A DNA stretch of 64,000 nucleotides. It comes from Nostoc sp. FACHB-152. GTDB lineage: Bacteria; Cyanobacteriota; Cyanobacteriia; Cyanobacteriales; Nostocaceae. The position numbers were made by a program, and so were the translations under genes. Of the stretch, positions 55,459 to 63,004 are shown piece after piece (position 1 is the first letter of the stretch; every line of letters begins with the position of its first letter). Below the pieces are notes generated by a model. That model saw nothing but the letters and a program-made list of their open reading frames with translations. It was not told where the DNA came from and ran no database searches. The DNA lies in NCBI RefSeq assembly GCF_014697475.1, contig NZ_JACJRV010000012.1:1-64000 (forward strand). The letters run 5' to 3'.

Positions 55459-55533
55459 CAGTTTTTCTCAATCAAAGTAATTTTTCTGAACCTTGAAAAC
55501 TGAATAAGGAATGGGCAAGTTCACCAAAAATCG

Positions 55534-55566
55534 TCTGTGCCTATGAGCCTAATCAATAGGCACAGA
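55534..55566 (+). promoter_or_regulatory. hairpin just before the tRNA array
   Basis: TCTGTGCCTAT and ATAGGCACAGA are 11-bp perfect arms with an 11-base loop, 10 bp before the first tRNA. No T-run follows, so it is more likely a processing or protection element than a terminator. Confidence 0.55.
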
Positions 55567-55576
55567 TACCAAATAT

Positions 55577-55680
55577 GGGAGTATAGCTCAAATGGTTAAA
55601 GCGATCTTCACTCCAGCGATAGGTTACGAGTACCCTGCGGGAAGCCACCCAAAGGGTGTCTACAATTCTCGTTGCTCCCG
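55577..55680 (+). tRNA. degenerate tRNA, anticodon undetermined, T-loop insertion
   Basis: Acceptor GGGAGTA/TGCTCCC pairs well. The anticodon arm is degenerate. The T-stem is ACGAG/CTCGT, and the T-loop is 37 bases (55631-55667), 30 more than normal, filled by a small dispersed repeat (TACCCTGCGGGAAGCCACCC start). Confidence 0.7.
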
Positions 55681-55683
55681 TGT

Positions 55684-55757
55684 AGCCTTGTGGACGACTA
55701 GATAAGTCGCTGTGCATCTCAAGCATAGAGAAGCGGGTGCAATTCCCGTCAAGGCTC
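55684..55757 (+). tRNA. tRNA with CTC anticodon (Glu-type)
   Basis: Acceptor AGCCTTG/CAAGGCT, anticodon arm TGTGC/GCATA, loop ATCTCAA, anticodon CTC. The D-arm is odd. CCA is encoded at 55758-55760. CTC reads GAG, normally covered by TTC in cyanobacteria. Confidence 0.75.
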
Positions 55758-55763
55758 CCAAAC

Positions 55764-55836
55764 GGCTGAGTAGCCAAGTGGTTGAAGGCATTGGTCTGCA
55801 AAACCGACATCGTGAGTTCGATTCTCACCTCAGCCT
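55764..55836 (+). tRNA. tRNA-Cys(GCA)
   Basis: Full cloverleaf: GGCTGAG/CTCAGCC acceptor, anticodon loop CTGCAAA, T-arm GTGAG TTCGATT CTCAC. Confidence 0.9.
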
Positions 55837-55845
55837 TTGGTTCAT

Positions 55846-55917
55846 TGCAGCGTAGCTTAACGGTAAAGCCCTCGGCTCATAACCGAGTATATGCGGGTTC
55901 AATTCCCGCCGCTGCTA
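55846..55917 (+). tRNA. tRNA with CAT anticodon (Met or Ile2)
   Basis: GCAGCG/CGCTGC acceptor core with a T1-T72 mismatch, anticodon stem CTCGG/CCGAG, loop CTCATAA. Could be elongator Met or, if the C is modified, Ile. Confidence 0.85.
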
Positions 55918-55919
55918 AT

Positions 55920-56022
55920 GCAGGGATGGTGTAACGACAACACCTCGTGACTCCAAATCCGATGTTCTAGGTACCCTTCGGGAAGATGCCCGTTAGGGCA
56001 TCTACAAATCCTAGTCCCTGCG
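55920..56022 (+). tRNA. degenerate tRNA, Trp-like CCA anticodon, T-loop insertion
   Basis: Acceptor GCAGGGA/TCCCTGC. The anticodon stem has a bulge (TCG-T-GA/TCCGA), loop CTCCAAA. The T-loop is 38 bases (55972-56009), 31 extra, with the small dispersed repeat. Confidence 0.65.
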
Positions 56023-56032
56023 TTCTACTCTT

Positions 56033-56104
56033 GCCCCCGTGGACGAATGGTTAAGTCACTGCTCTTTCAAAGCGGAGATGCGAGTTCAATTCTCGTCGGG
56101 GGAA
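56033..56104 (+). tRNA. tRNA-Glu(TTC), divergent copy
   Basis: Acceptor GCCCCCG/CGGGGGA with G1-A72 mismatch, loop CTTTCAA, T-loop TTCAATT. Different from the canonical trnE pair at 48.7 kb. Confidence 0.85.
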
Positions 56105-56108
56105 TTAT

Positions 56109-56218
56109 GGGTCGATGGCCGAGTCTGGTTAAAGGCGACAGTCTGTAAAACTGTTCTATTTTGTTCGCAGGTACCCTACGGGAAGCCGCTATCGCGTCTA
56201 CAAATCCTGCTCGACCCA
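56109..56218 (+). tRNA. tRNA-Tyr(GTA) with T-loop insertion
   Basis: Class II, long variable arm. Acceptor GGGTCGA/TCGACCC, anticodon loop CTGTAAA. T-loop of 34 bases (56172-56205), 27 extra, between GCAGG and CCTGC. Confidence 0.85.
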
Positions 56219-56222
56219 CTGT

Positions 56223-56309
56223 GGAGAGGTGGCTGAGTGGCTCAAAGCGTCCTCCTGCTAAGAGGAAACGGTTTAACGACCGTCGCAGGTTCAAATCCTG
56301 TCAGGGGTA
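56223..56309 (+). tRNA. tRNA-Ser(GCT), acceptor mispaired
   Basis: Anticodon loop CTGCTAA, long variable arm, T-loop TTCAAAT. The acceptor GGAGAGG does not pair with CAGGGGT. Possibly a chimera from recombination with a neighbour. Confidence 0.75.
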
Positions 56310-56313
56310 CTAA

Positions 56314-56414
56314 GCTCCCGTGGCGGAACGGAAGACGCACTAGACCGAGGATCTAGTTTTTTGCAGGTACCTTTTGGGAAGCCGCTACCGCGTCTACAAA
56401 TCCTGTCGAGAGTA
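56314..56414 (+). tRNA. tRNA-Leu(GAG) with T-loop insertion
   Basis: Acceptor GCTCCCG/CGAGAGT, anticodon loop CCGAGGA (C33 instead of T33). T-loop 34 bases (56368-56401), 27 extra. CCA encoded after 56414. Confidence 0.75.
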
Positions 56415-56429
56415 CCAAAATCAGAGTAT

Positions 56430-56503
56430 GCCCTTGTAGCCCAACCGGAAGAGGTGCTTCGCTTAGAACGAAGAGGTTGCAGGTTCGACTCCTGTCAGGG
56501 GCA
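56430..56503 (+). tRNA. class I tRNA with TAG anticodon (Leu-reading)
   Basis: Acceptor GCCCTTG/CAGGGGC, anticodon loop CTTAGAA, short variable loop. TAG reads the Leu codon CTA, but Leu tRNAs are class II, so its charging is unclear. Confidence 0.8.
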
Positions 56504-56512
56504 TTGGTGAAA

Positions 56513-56586
56513 TGCGGGGATGAAGCAAGAGCGGCTTAGAGGTCTCATAAGCCTCATATCGGCAGGTGCAACTCCTGCCCCCGTCA
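56513..56586 (+). tRNA. initiator-like tRNA-Met(CAT)
   Basis: T1-C72 mismatch, as expected for initiators. TGCGGGG/CCCCGTC, anticodon loop CTCATAA. The anticodon stem lacks the GGG/CCC triple. CCA encoded. Confidence 0.75.
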
Positions 56587-56598
56587 CCAAAATTTAGT

Positions 56599-56671
56599 GC
56601 TGGTGTAGCTCAATTGGTAGAGCAACTGACTTGTAATCAGTAGTTTGCAGGTTTAACTCCTGTCACCAGTT
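56599..56671 (+). tRNA. tRNA-Thr(TGT)
   Basis: GCTGGTG/CACCAGT, anticodon loop CTTGTAA, T-loop TTTAACT. CCA encoded at 56672-56674. Confidence 0.88.
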
Positions 56672-56678
56672 CCAGAAT

Positions 56679-56768
56679 GCGATCGTGGTGTAACGGCAGC
56701 ATGAGAGTCTTCCAAACTCACGGTACGAGTACCCTGCGGGAAGCAAGCTACGAGTCTCGTTGATCGCT
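56679..56768 (+). tRNA. tRNA-Gly(TCC) with T-loop insertion
   Basis: GCGATCG/TGATCGC, anticodon loop CTTCCAA. T-loop 26 bases (56730-56755), 19 extra, rearranged, with an extra ACGAG copy. Confidence 0.8.
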
Positions 56769-56777
56769 CTGAAACTT

Positions 56778-56848
56778 GCGGGTGTGATGTAACGGTAGCA
56801 TCTGAGTGCGCCACATTCAGCGTGTGGGTTCAAATCCCTCCACTCGCT
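56778..56848 (+). tRNA. tRNA-Gly(GCC)
   Basis: GCGGGTG/CACTCGC, loop GCGCCAC (C33). T-loop TTCAAAT. Otherwise canonical. Confidence 0.82.
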
Positions 56849-56853
56849 TGCGT

Positions 56854-56925
56854 AGTCCTGTAGTTCAAAGGTAGAGCAATTGCCTTACAAGCAATAAGTT
56901 GCAGGTTCAACTCCTGCCAGGACTA
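56854..56925 (+). tRNA. tRNA-Val(TAC)
   Basis: AGTCCTG/CAGGACT, anticodon loop CTTACAA, T-loop TTCAACT. CCA encoded at 56926-56928. Confidence 0.88.
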
Positions 56926-56934
56926 CCAATTAAT

Positions 56935-57008
56935 GGGAGTGTAGCTCAATTGAAGAGAGCATCGAGCTTCTAACTCGAAGGATGTGGGTTTGAGTCCTAC
57001 CACTCTCG
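56935..57008 (+). tRNA. tRNA-Arg(TCT)
   Basis: GGGAGTG/CACTCTC, anticodon arm TCGAG/CTCGA, loop CTTCTAA, T-loop TTTGAGT. Confidence 0.88.
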
Positions 57009-57013
57009 CCTAT

Positions 57014-57087
57014 GGGTCTGTAGCTTAATTGGGAAAGCACCTGGCTCGCAACTAGGAAGATGTCGGTTCAATTCCGACCAGTATCCA
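57014..57087 (+). tRNA. tRNA-Ala(CGC), bulged acceptor
   Basis: Anticodon loop CTCGCAA. The acceptor pairs only with a bulged T (GGGTCTG against CAG-T-ATCC). T-loop TTCAATT. CCA encoded at 57088-57090. Confidence 0.75.
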
Positions 57088-57097
57088 CCAAGATTAT

Positions 57098-57198
57098 GGG
57101 GTCATAGCTCAAATGGCTAGAGTGCCTGCCTTGCAAGCAGGAGATTATGGGTAACCTTCGGGAAGCCGCTACCGCGTCTACAATTCCCATTGATTCCA
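57098..57198 (+). tRNA. tRNA-Ala(TGC) with T-loop insertion
   Basis: GGGGTCA/TGATTCC, loop CTTGCAA. T-loop 34 bases (57152-57185), 27 extra, starts TAACCTTCGGGAAGCC. Confidence 0.82.
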
Positions 57199-57203
57199 CT
57201 GAT

Positions 57204-57278
57204 GGTGTCTGAAGCCAAAGCGATCACGGCACTGGTTTGTGAAACCAGTCATAGCGGGTTTAAGTCCCGTCAGGCACC
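57204..57278 (+). tRNA. tRNA-His(GTG)
   Basis: Extra G-1 pairs with C73, as in all tRNA-His. Anticodon loop TTGTGAA. The D-arm has an unusual insertion. Confidence 0.85.
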
Positions 57279-57285
57279 CCTAAAT

Positions 57286-57369
57286 GGAAGTTGTCCGGCA
57301 TAGACGAGGAAACCGCCTTGAAAGCGACTGCGGCTAACACTGTCAAGAGTTCGATTCTCTTAGCTTCCG
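57286..57369 (+). tRNA. tRNA-Ser(TGA)
   Basis: Class II. GGAAGTT/AGCTTCC, anticodon loop CTTGAAA, long variable arm. Anticodon stem has two mismatches. Confidence 0.8.
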
Positions 57370-57377
57370 TTAAATTA

Positions 57378-57449
57378 CCACCTGAAGCCGAAAAGTGAGG
57401 CGCTGTGCTGATAACACAGAAACAGGAGGGGCAGTACCTCCCTGGTGGA
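57378..57449 (+). tRNA. tRNA-Ile(GAT), unusual T-loop
   Basis: CCACCTG/CTGGTGG with one mismatch, anticodon loop CTGATAA. The T-loop is GGCAGTA, lacking the TTC that stabilises the tRNA elbow. Confidence 0.72.
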
Positions 57450-57480
57450 TTAACTTCCCACTTCCTTATTCATGATTCAT

Positions 57481-57552
57481 GGGTGGTTGGCATAGCGGCT
57501 GTGCAGCGGGCTTTTAATCCGCTATAGAGAGGTTCGACTCCTCTACCACCCA
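57481..57552 (+). tRNA. tRNA-Lys(TTT), last of the array
   Basis: GGGTGGT/ACCACCC, anticodon loop CTTTTAA, T-loop TTCGACT. Canonical. A hairpin region with T-runs follows (57580-57675). Confidence 0.92.
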
Positions 57553-57579
57553 CTTTCAGCAAGAAGGCAATAGTCAAGA

Positions 57580-57675
57580 GGGAACGGGCAATAAGGAAAA
57601 AACCTTTTTTGTTCCCTTTTGAAAGAAATCAGAGACTCCACTATACGCAGTCTCCATTGCCCGTTCTCTGTTCGC
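57580..57675 (+). terminator. terminator-like inverted repeats after the tRNA array
   Basis: GGGAACGGGCAAT recurs inverted as ATTGCCCGTTCTC, and an inner hairpin GGAAAAAACC/TTTTTTGTTCCC carries T-runs. It likely ends the tRNA operon and separates it from the convergent TPR gene. Confidence 0.55.
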
Positions 57676-57696
57676 AATTCCCTTGTTACTTAACCT

Positions 57697-58719
57697 CTAC
57701 AAAGAGTCTATATGCTGCTGTACTTTTTGTGAGAGTGGCTGAGACTCGATGTGCTGAGATAATTCATGGGCATTTTGGTAGCAAGATAGTGCCTTCTTTT
57801 TGCGTTTGGTTGTGGCGTACAATGTACCCATATTCAGCAAAGTCGAAATTTCTCCCAAGCGATCGCCTAATTCCTGATAAATGGCAATGGCTTGTTTATA
57901 AAATTTCATTGCCTGCCAGTTATTTCCTATACGACTATAGGTATACCCAATATTATTCAGGGTTGTGGCTTCGCCAGCGTGATCTTTAAGCGATCGCCGC
58001 GACAAAAATACTTGATAATACAGCAGCAGTGCTTGTTTAGGTTGTCCTAAATCACTATAAATAGAAGCAATATTATTCATTGTGGTTGCTTCACCAACCA
58101 AATTCTTAGATGCTCTTTGAATAGAACGTGCTTCTTGCAAAAATTCTAGAGCCTGTTCATACTTGCCTAAAAGACTATAGGCAAACCCAAGACCATTCAA
58201 AGTTGTCGCTTCGCCAGAAAAGTCTCCTAACAGTCGCCGCATCTGGAGAATTTGGTGCTGTAATAACAACGCTCGTTTTGGTTCTCCCAATTTGGTATAT
58301 ATCAGGGCTACATCGTTGAGGCTAGAAACTTCACCCTGAAGGTCTTGCAATTTTCTAAAAATTACTAAGGCTTTATCGAGATATTTCAGTGCTTGGGAAA
58401 ACTTTCCAAGACGGCTGTATGTAGAACCCAGATTACTCAGGGCAGTGGCCTCTGCTTTTTGATTGCCTAAGTCTTGAGCAAGCAAAAGTGCTTGCTCAAA
58501 ACACTCTAATGCTCTTTGAGGTTGCCAGCAACCAAGGTGAGCTAAACCAATGTCGTTTAATGTGTAACCTTCTTTAGCGCGATCAGAAATTGATCTAGCT
58601 AACTCTAGATTCTTCATTGCTAGAGCGAGAGATTCTTGAACTTTACCTTCGTGGTAGTAGCGGGTTGCTTGATTACGACGTTGTTCCCACTCTTGGACTG
58701 GATTGAAAGTTTGCGTCAT
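57697..58719 (-). CDS. TPR-repeat protein, 340 aa
   Basis: About eight TPR motifs of 40 residues (for example GEATTLNNIGYTYSRIGNNWQAMKFYKQAI), cytosolic, no signal. It has no catalytic domain and would be a scaffold or sensor. Its repeats resemble those of bacterial regulators that bind peptides or proteins. It converges with the tRNA operon. Confidence 0.9.
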   Translation of the reverse strand: MTQTFNPVQEWEQRRNQATRYYHEGKVQESLALAMKNLELARSISDRAKEGYTLNDIGLAHLGCWQPQRALECFEQALLLAQDLGNQKAEATALSNLGSTYSRLGKFSQALKYLDKALVIFRKLQDLQGEVSSLNDVALIYTKLGEPKRALLLQHQILQMRRLLGDFSGEATTLNGLGFAYSLLGKYEQALEFLQEARSIQRASKNLVGEATTMNNIASIYSDLGQPKQALLLYYQVFLSRRSLKDHAGEATTLNNIGYTYSRIGNNWQAMKFYKQAIAIYQELGDRLGEISTLLNMGTLYATTKRKKKALSCYQNAHELSQHIESQPLSQKVQQHIDSL

Positions 58720-59858
58720 TTGACCTCAGTTGCACTGGAGATAAATTAGGCAGGCTCTTTTTGAGCAAACACCCTTAGGAGAGAATTTTCTTGAGGATGC
58801 CCACATTTAAGTTAAACATTATTTTCTTCCCTAAGATATAGGATGTAAATAGTAAATTGTGGTATATTTTTCAACTTAATTAGTAAATACTATCTAAAGC
58901 TGAGATAATAGGTTGATTTATATAGCTTGTAGTTGCAAATTCATAAACCAAGTGAGCTAATGAGGTCTATTAGCGTAAATATGCATAATCAGCGTAGTTT
59001 TCGCTAATTTTTAAGGTTAACTTTGCTTTTGTCAAAGTCATACTCTCAGAGCTTTTACGGGGCGAGGTAGTTACCTGTTCTTCAAATTCCTGAATTTCAC
59101 AGTTTTATTGATACTGAATTGACACTGGTAGCAGTTTTATCATCTGAAATAGTAGCGATCGCTGTGATTCAGGCTAAATTTAGATATGAAATTGCTTGAT
59201 GACGCTCATTATGCAAGTTTTATACTTTGATTCAGTTGTTTGAACTATTACTAATTAATAAACCTTTTGCAATATTATTTTTGTAAGAGAAGGAAAAGGT
59301 TTTTCTGAGGTGCTTGTATCTTTTAGTCACTTCTGCAAGAAGAATCAGATTTGGCGATCGCAAGTAATGCCCATTTAAGGTGAGACAATTATTGAAATCC
59401 CTTGTAATCATTGAGAAATGATTACAAGGGATTTCATATACATGGCACAAGTTATTTTGTTCTTTTTCCCTATGAGCGTTCAATTAGAGCAATAAATCGC
59501 CAAATTTATCCATATTACACGCTCTACCTACAGATTGATTTTATTAATAACCCAGACGCGCTAAAGTTCACCCTAGAGGTCGATCCCAAAGTAGGATGAT
59601 TCCAAGTAAATATAAGTTAGGTGAACTTGATGGCATGAAACATTGTGAAAAATGCTAGCAATTAGATTGCTAATGAAGCTTATTAATAAGCTCAATTACA
59701 GCAATTCACAATGTTGATTCTTATTCAAAGATTAACCTCGAAATAACTAAGGGCGAAGCCTAAACTAATCATTATGTGCCTAATTTTTTTAATTAGGATA
59801 CAAGCTTCCCTGAAAAATATAACTTATTTCTTGTTAACGCTGTTGTAGAGGATTTCCA
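58720..59858. other. 1.1-kb region with no clear gene
   Basis: No convincing gene. At 59394-59435 there is a perfect 19-bp hairpin (see repeat). A weak 62-codon plus frame (59411-59599) overlaps it; its tail, about 59480-59600, looks like a decayed gene fragment. The remainder is AT-rich and includes the promoter of the TPR gene. Confidence 0.5.
59394..59435. repeat. perfect 19-bp inverted repeat
   Basis: GAAATCCCTTGTAATCATT and its exact inverse around the 4-base loop GAGA. It may be a boundary remnant of a mobile element or a structured RNA. Confidence 0.75.
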
Positions 59859-60218
59859 ATGAAGAATATGACTTTTGTACTATCTCTATTGCGTCCAGTA
59901 CGTTTTTTAGTTGTAGCTTTTACCTGTGCATTATTGTTGATATCTAATGCATTTCCTGCTTTTGCAATTGAAAGCTATCAAAGCAATCCCACTGAAGCTA
60001 CTACACAACTGCTTGAAACTCAAAAGAAAACTGACGAAATTGGTAGATCTGCACCTCCTGGATTAAAGAAAGTTCAAGAAGAATCCAATAAAGGTCTTAA
60101 TGAAGTTCAAGGTGATGCTGATATTGATAAAATGAAGCGTCCTGAAAATTCCCAAAATGCAACCACAGTTGAAGAAGAAATTCAAAATGTGCTAGAAAAA
60201 GTTACAGGTAAAAAGTAG
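59859..60218 (+). CDS. low-temperature-induced-like exported protein
   Basis: 119 residues. The N-terminus has a signal or anchor (FLVVAFTCALLLISNAFPAFA, about 17-37), then a soluble part NPTEATTQLLETQKKTDEIGRSAPPGLKKVQEESNKGLNEVQ. This matches the cyanobacterial low-temperature-induced protein family, expressed on cold and other stress. A palindromic T-rich terminator follows at 60253. Confidence 0.75.
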   Translation: MKNMTFVLSLLRPVRFLVVAFTCALLLISNAFPAFAIESYQSNPTEATTQLLETQKKTDEIGRSAPPGLKKVQEESNKGLNEVQGDADIDKMKRPENSQNATTVEEEIQNVLEKVTGKK

Positions 60219-60252
60219 AAAGTAATAATACTTTTTAATAAAGAATGAGGTA

Positions 60253-60276
60253 CGTTGTTTAAAAAAATAAACAACG
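60253..60276 (+). terminator. hairpin terminator after the low-temperature-induced-like gene
   Basis: CGTTGTTTA and TAAACAACG with a short A-rich loop, followed by a T/C-rich run. Confidence 0.6.
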
Positions 60277-60453
60277 TGCTTCTTCCTATTTATATATTTT
60301 TACTTAAATAAAAATGATGTCTGTTAGAAGTTATAAATCAATAACATCTTAAGTTGTAATTAATCATGCTGATGTAATCTTTCCTATGGTTGATGTAAAA
60401 GAAGTTTTATTTCTGTGAACTTAGTAGATAAGTCTACAGAGGAATTAATAGCG

Positions 60454-60993
60454 ATGCGTGCGATTAACATTGGTTTGACAGAAGAACAACGTCAAGGTGT
60501 AGCAAATCTGTTGAATCAAGATTTAGCAGATGCTTATTTACTTTTAGTTAAAACCAAAAAGTACCATTGGGATGTTGTCGGCCCTCAGTTTCGCAGTCTG
60601 CACCAACTTTGGGAAGAACACTACGAAAAACTAACAGTAAATATTGATGCTTTAGCAGAGCGGGTTCGTGCTTTAGGATGCTATCCTGTTGGCACAATGG
60701 AGGGATTTCTCAACATTGCTAGTCTTAAAGAACATTCTGGTGACGTTCCCACAGCAACAGGAATGGTAGCTAACCTTGTGGAAGACCACGAACAAGTTAT
60801 CCGCAACCTAAGAGAACATATAGATCAGTCTAGTGAAGAGTTCCATGATGAAGGAACTGCTGACTTTTTAACTGGACTCATGGAAGAGCATGAAGAGATG
60901 GCATGGATGCTACGTTCATTTATTGAAGGCCAAGAATTACAACCAAATGGAACAAACCCAGCAACAGGAAGTAAAACTCCTATTGGCGTTTAA
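60454..60993 (+). CDS. dps: Dps-family ferritin-like protein
   Basis: 179 residues from ATG 60454, with GAGGA upstream; a GTG at 60415 would add 13. KTKKYHWDVVGPQFRSLHQLWEEHYEKL has the His/Asp/Glu set of the Dps ferroxidase. The protein forms 12-mers that oxidise Fe(II) with peroxide and protect DNA. It is near the low-temperature-induced gene, in keeping with a stress group. Confidence 0.93.
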   Translation: MRAINIGLTEEQRQGVANLLNQDLADAYLLLVKTKKYHWDVVGPQFRSLHQLWEEHYEKLTVNIDALAERVRALGCYPVGTMEGFLNIASLKEHSGDVPTATGMVANLVEDHEQVIRNLREHIDQSSEEFHDEGTADFLTGLMEEHEEMAWMLRSFIEGQELQPNGTNPATGSKTPIGV

Positions 60994-61157
60994 TTAAGAG
61001 CAGATTTATTTCACAACCTAAAGTCTGAAAACAGTCGGTGGTCAAAACTGTTATTACCAAAGGCTAAGATGAGCATGGTGTTTGGTTCAAAGCCAAGGTG
61101 AGCATTTAGCCTGTTCTCAATATCTATTTCTCGGCGGAAATTAGTACGAAATCATGG

Positions 61158-61197
61158 GGTGACTGGAAGTTTTCAAACATTTCCAGCCACCTTTTTT
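61158..61197 (+). terminator. rho-independent terminator downstream of dps
   Basis: GGTGACTGGAA / TTCCAGCCACC stem with one bulge, followed by TTTTTT. It is about 165 bp past the dps stop. Confidence 0.75.
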
Positions 61198-61226
61198 GTC
61201 TCTTGAATGGGTGCTGAAATTTATGG

Positions 61227-62114
61227 TTATTCCCGAAACTTGAGAATGTGTTTGGCAGTGACTTGTGGCTGTTCTAAATGAGGAACATGACCTGAATCAT
61301 GAATCCAAACTAGTTGACTGTGGGGAATTGCGCGTTTAAATCTTTGAGCATCTGTCGTGCCTAAAATTTTATCGAATTCGCCCCAAAGTATTAATGTAGG
61401 TGGCTGAATCTGCACTAGTTTCTTAAATCTAAAAGCACTGTAACCACCACTTTTAGTAAAAGCAATTAAAGCTAAATGCCAACTAGGCATTTCTAGGTGC
61501 AATCCAGCACAATATGATGCATCCAACGAAGCCAGACTGGGGTTTTTATATGCAGCACGAGAAATGCGATCGCGGACTTTCGGACTACGCAAAAACTGAG
61601 TTGCCCAATTATCCAACGGTGGAAACATAAATTTAGCTAAGGATGAACCCGCCCGTAACCCAGCACTGTCAATTAACACCAGTTTTTTTACTACTTCTGG
61701 GTAAGTGAGGGTAAAATCAATCGCGGCTGCACCCCCCATAGACGCACCTACTAGAATTACAGGCTCCTTAATCAGGGTTTTCCAAAAATAATATAGATGG
61801 GTTTTAATGGCAACAGGACTAAATTGTATGCCTGCAAGTCTATCAGTAAAGCCAAATCCCAATAAGTCCACTGCCCAAGTTTCATTGTTTTCTGCTAGCA
61901 GTGGCAACAGTCTGCGAAACTCTAATACAGAACTGTCGAAGCCGTGAATTAATAAAATAGGTGTGCCGCCACTGCCTTGCTTAACATAGGTTGTGGTGAT
62001 TGGTTGATTAGATAAAGGAGTTGCGATCGCTTGACATTGGATATTGCGAGCTAGTGCGATCGATTCTGGTTCTGTTAATTGCCCAACTGCGGCAGGTAAA
62101 AAGCTTGGAAACAT
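61227..62114 (-). CDS. alpha/beta-fold hydrolase
   Basis: 295 residues. LLIHGFDSSVLEF (oxyanion), VDLLGFGFTDRL, LVGASMGGAAAID (nucleophile Ser in GASMGG), ILWGEFDKILGTTDAQ (Asp) and HDSGHVPHLEQP (His) make a full triad. It belongs to the same broad family as other hydrolases here but is not closely alike. The substrate is unknown. Confidence 0.93.
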   Translation of the reverse strand: MFPSFLPAAVGQLTEPESIALARNIQCQAIATPLSNQPITTTYVKQGSGGTPILLIHGFDSSVLEFRRLLPLLAENNETWAVDLLGFGFTDRLAGIQFSPVAIKTHLYYFWKTLIKEPVILVGASMGGAAAIDFTLTYPEVVKKLVLIDSAGLRAGSSLAKFMFPPLDNWATQFLRSPKVRDRISRAAYKNPSLASLDASYCAGLHLEMPSWHLALIAFTKSGGYSAFRFKKLVQIQPPTLILWGEFDKILGTTDAQRFKRAIPHSQLVWIHDSGHVPHLEQPQVTAKHILKFRE

Positions 62115-62254
62115 AGGCTATAGTTTACAGCACCCAACTACCAACTTGAAGTTTATTACTCAACACTAGTAAAAAAACTGTCCGCAATGTCACAACTGGT
62201 CAAAACCCTCGTAAAATATATATCACTTCTATTATTGTCTCAGGAGCTAATGCC

Positions 62255-62566
62255 ATGCCAATGGCGGTTGGCGTAATCGAAACTTTAGGTTTTCCTGCTG
62301 TGTTAGCCGCAGCAGACGCAATGGTCAAATCTGCCGCAGTTACACTTGTATATTATGGTCAAGCGGAAAGCGCTCGCTTATTAGTTGCTGTCCGGGGACA
62401 AGTTGCTGAAGTTAAAAGAGCCGTTGAGGCAGGAATTGCCGCAGGAGAACAAGCTCATGGTGGTCAAGTTATCACCCACTACATAGTTCCCAATCCCCCA
62501 GAAAACGTGGAGACAATTCTACCTATCCACTTCACCCAAAAATCTGAGCCTTTCCGAATTTTCTAA
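62255..62566 (+). CDS. ccmK3: carboxysome shell protein CcmK3-type
   Basis: 103 residues, one BMC domain: [24 protein letters not shown] then RLLVAVRGQVAEVKRAVEAG and HYIVPNPPENVETILPI. It forms hexameric tiles in the beta-carboxysome shell. The pairing with the next gene is the standard ccmK3-ccmK4 operon, which lies apart from the main ccm cluster. AGGAG precedes the ATG by 9 bp. Confidence 0.93.
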   Translation: MPMAVGVIETLGFPAVLAAADAMVKSAAVTLVYYGQAESARLLVAVRGQVAEVKRAVEAGIAAGEQAHGGQVITHYIVPNPPENVETILPIHFTQKSEPFRIF

Positions 62567-62653
62567 GCGATTTCGCCATTAAAATTTGTAACGAAGGTTT
62601 CTACAATTAATCTTGTATCGCTACATAAGTTTATTCATATCAGGAGATTGCTA

Positions 62654-63004
62654 ATGTCACTACAAGCAGTTGGTGCGCTGGAAACTAAAGGTTTTCCTGC
62701 TGTGCTTGCGGCAGCAGATGCTATGGTAAAAGCTGGACGAGTTACCCTTGTGGGATATATCCGAGTAGGGAGCGCTCGTTTCACGGTTAATATTCGTGGG
62801 GATGTATCAGAAGTCAAAACTGCTATGGCTGCCGGTATAGAAGCAGCCGAAAATGTTCATGGTGGCACATTAGAGTCTTGGGTAATTATTCCCCGTCCTC
62901 ATGAAAACGTTGAGGCTGTTTTGCCTATTGGTTATACCGAAGCTGTGCAACAATATCGAGACTCTGTAGAAAATCCAATTATCAGGTCTTCTAACGGTCG
63001 ATAG
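62654..63004 (+). CDS. ccmK4: carboxysome shell protein CcmK4
   Basis: 116 residues from ATG 62654, preceded by CAGGAG. BMC domain: [40 protein letters not shown], and [16 protein letters not shown]. The C-terminal tail is longer than in CcmK3. Forms shell hexamers or hetero-hexamers with CcmK3. Operon with ccmK3 (87-bp gap). Confidence 0.95.
   Translation: MSLQAVGALETKGFPAVLAAADAMVKAGRVTLVGYIRVGSARFTVNIRGDVSEVKTAMAAGIEAAENVHGGTLESWVIIPRPHENVEAVLPIGYTEAVQQYRDSVENPIIRSSNGR

Noticed and set aside
59411-59599. Possible 62-aa ORF on the plus strand
   Set aside because: Starts inside a perfect hairpin and has no RBS or recognised domain. More likely a decayed fragment.
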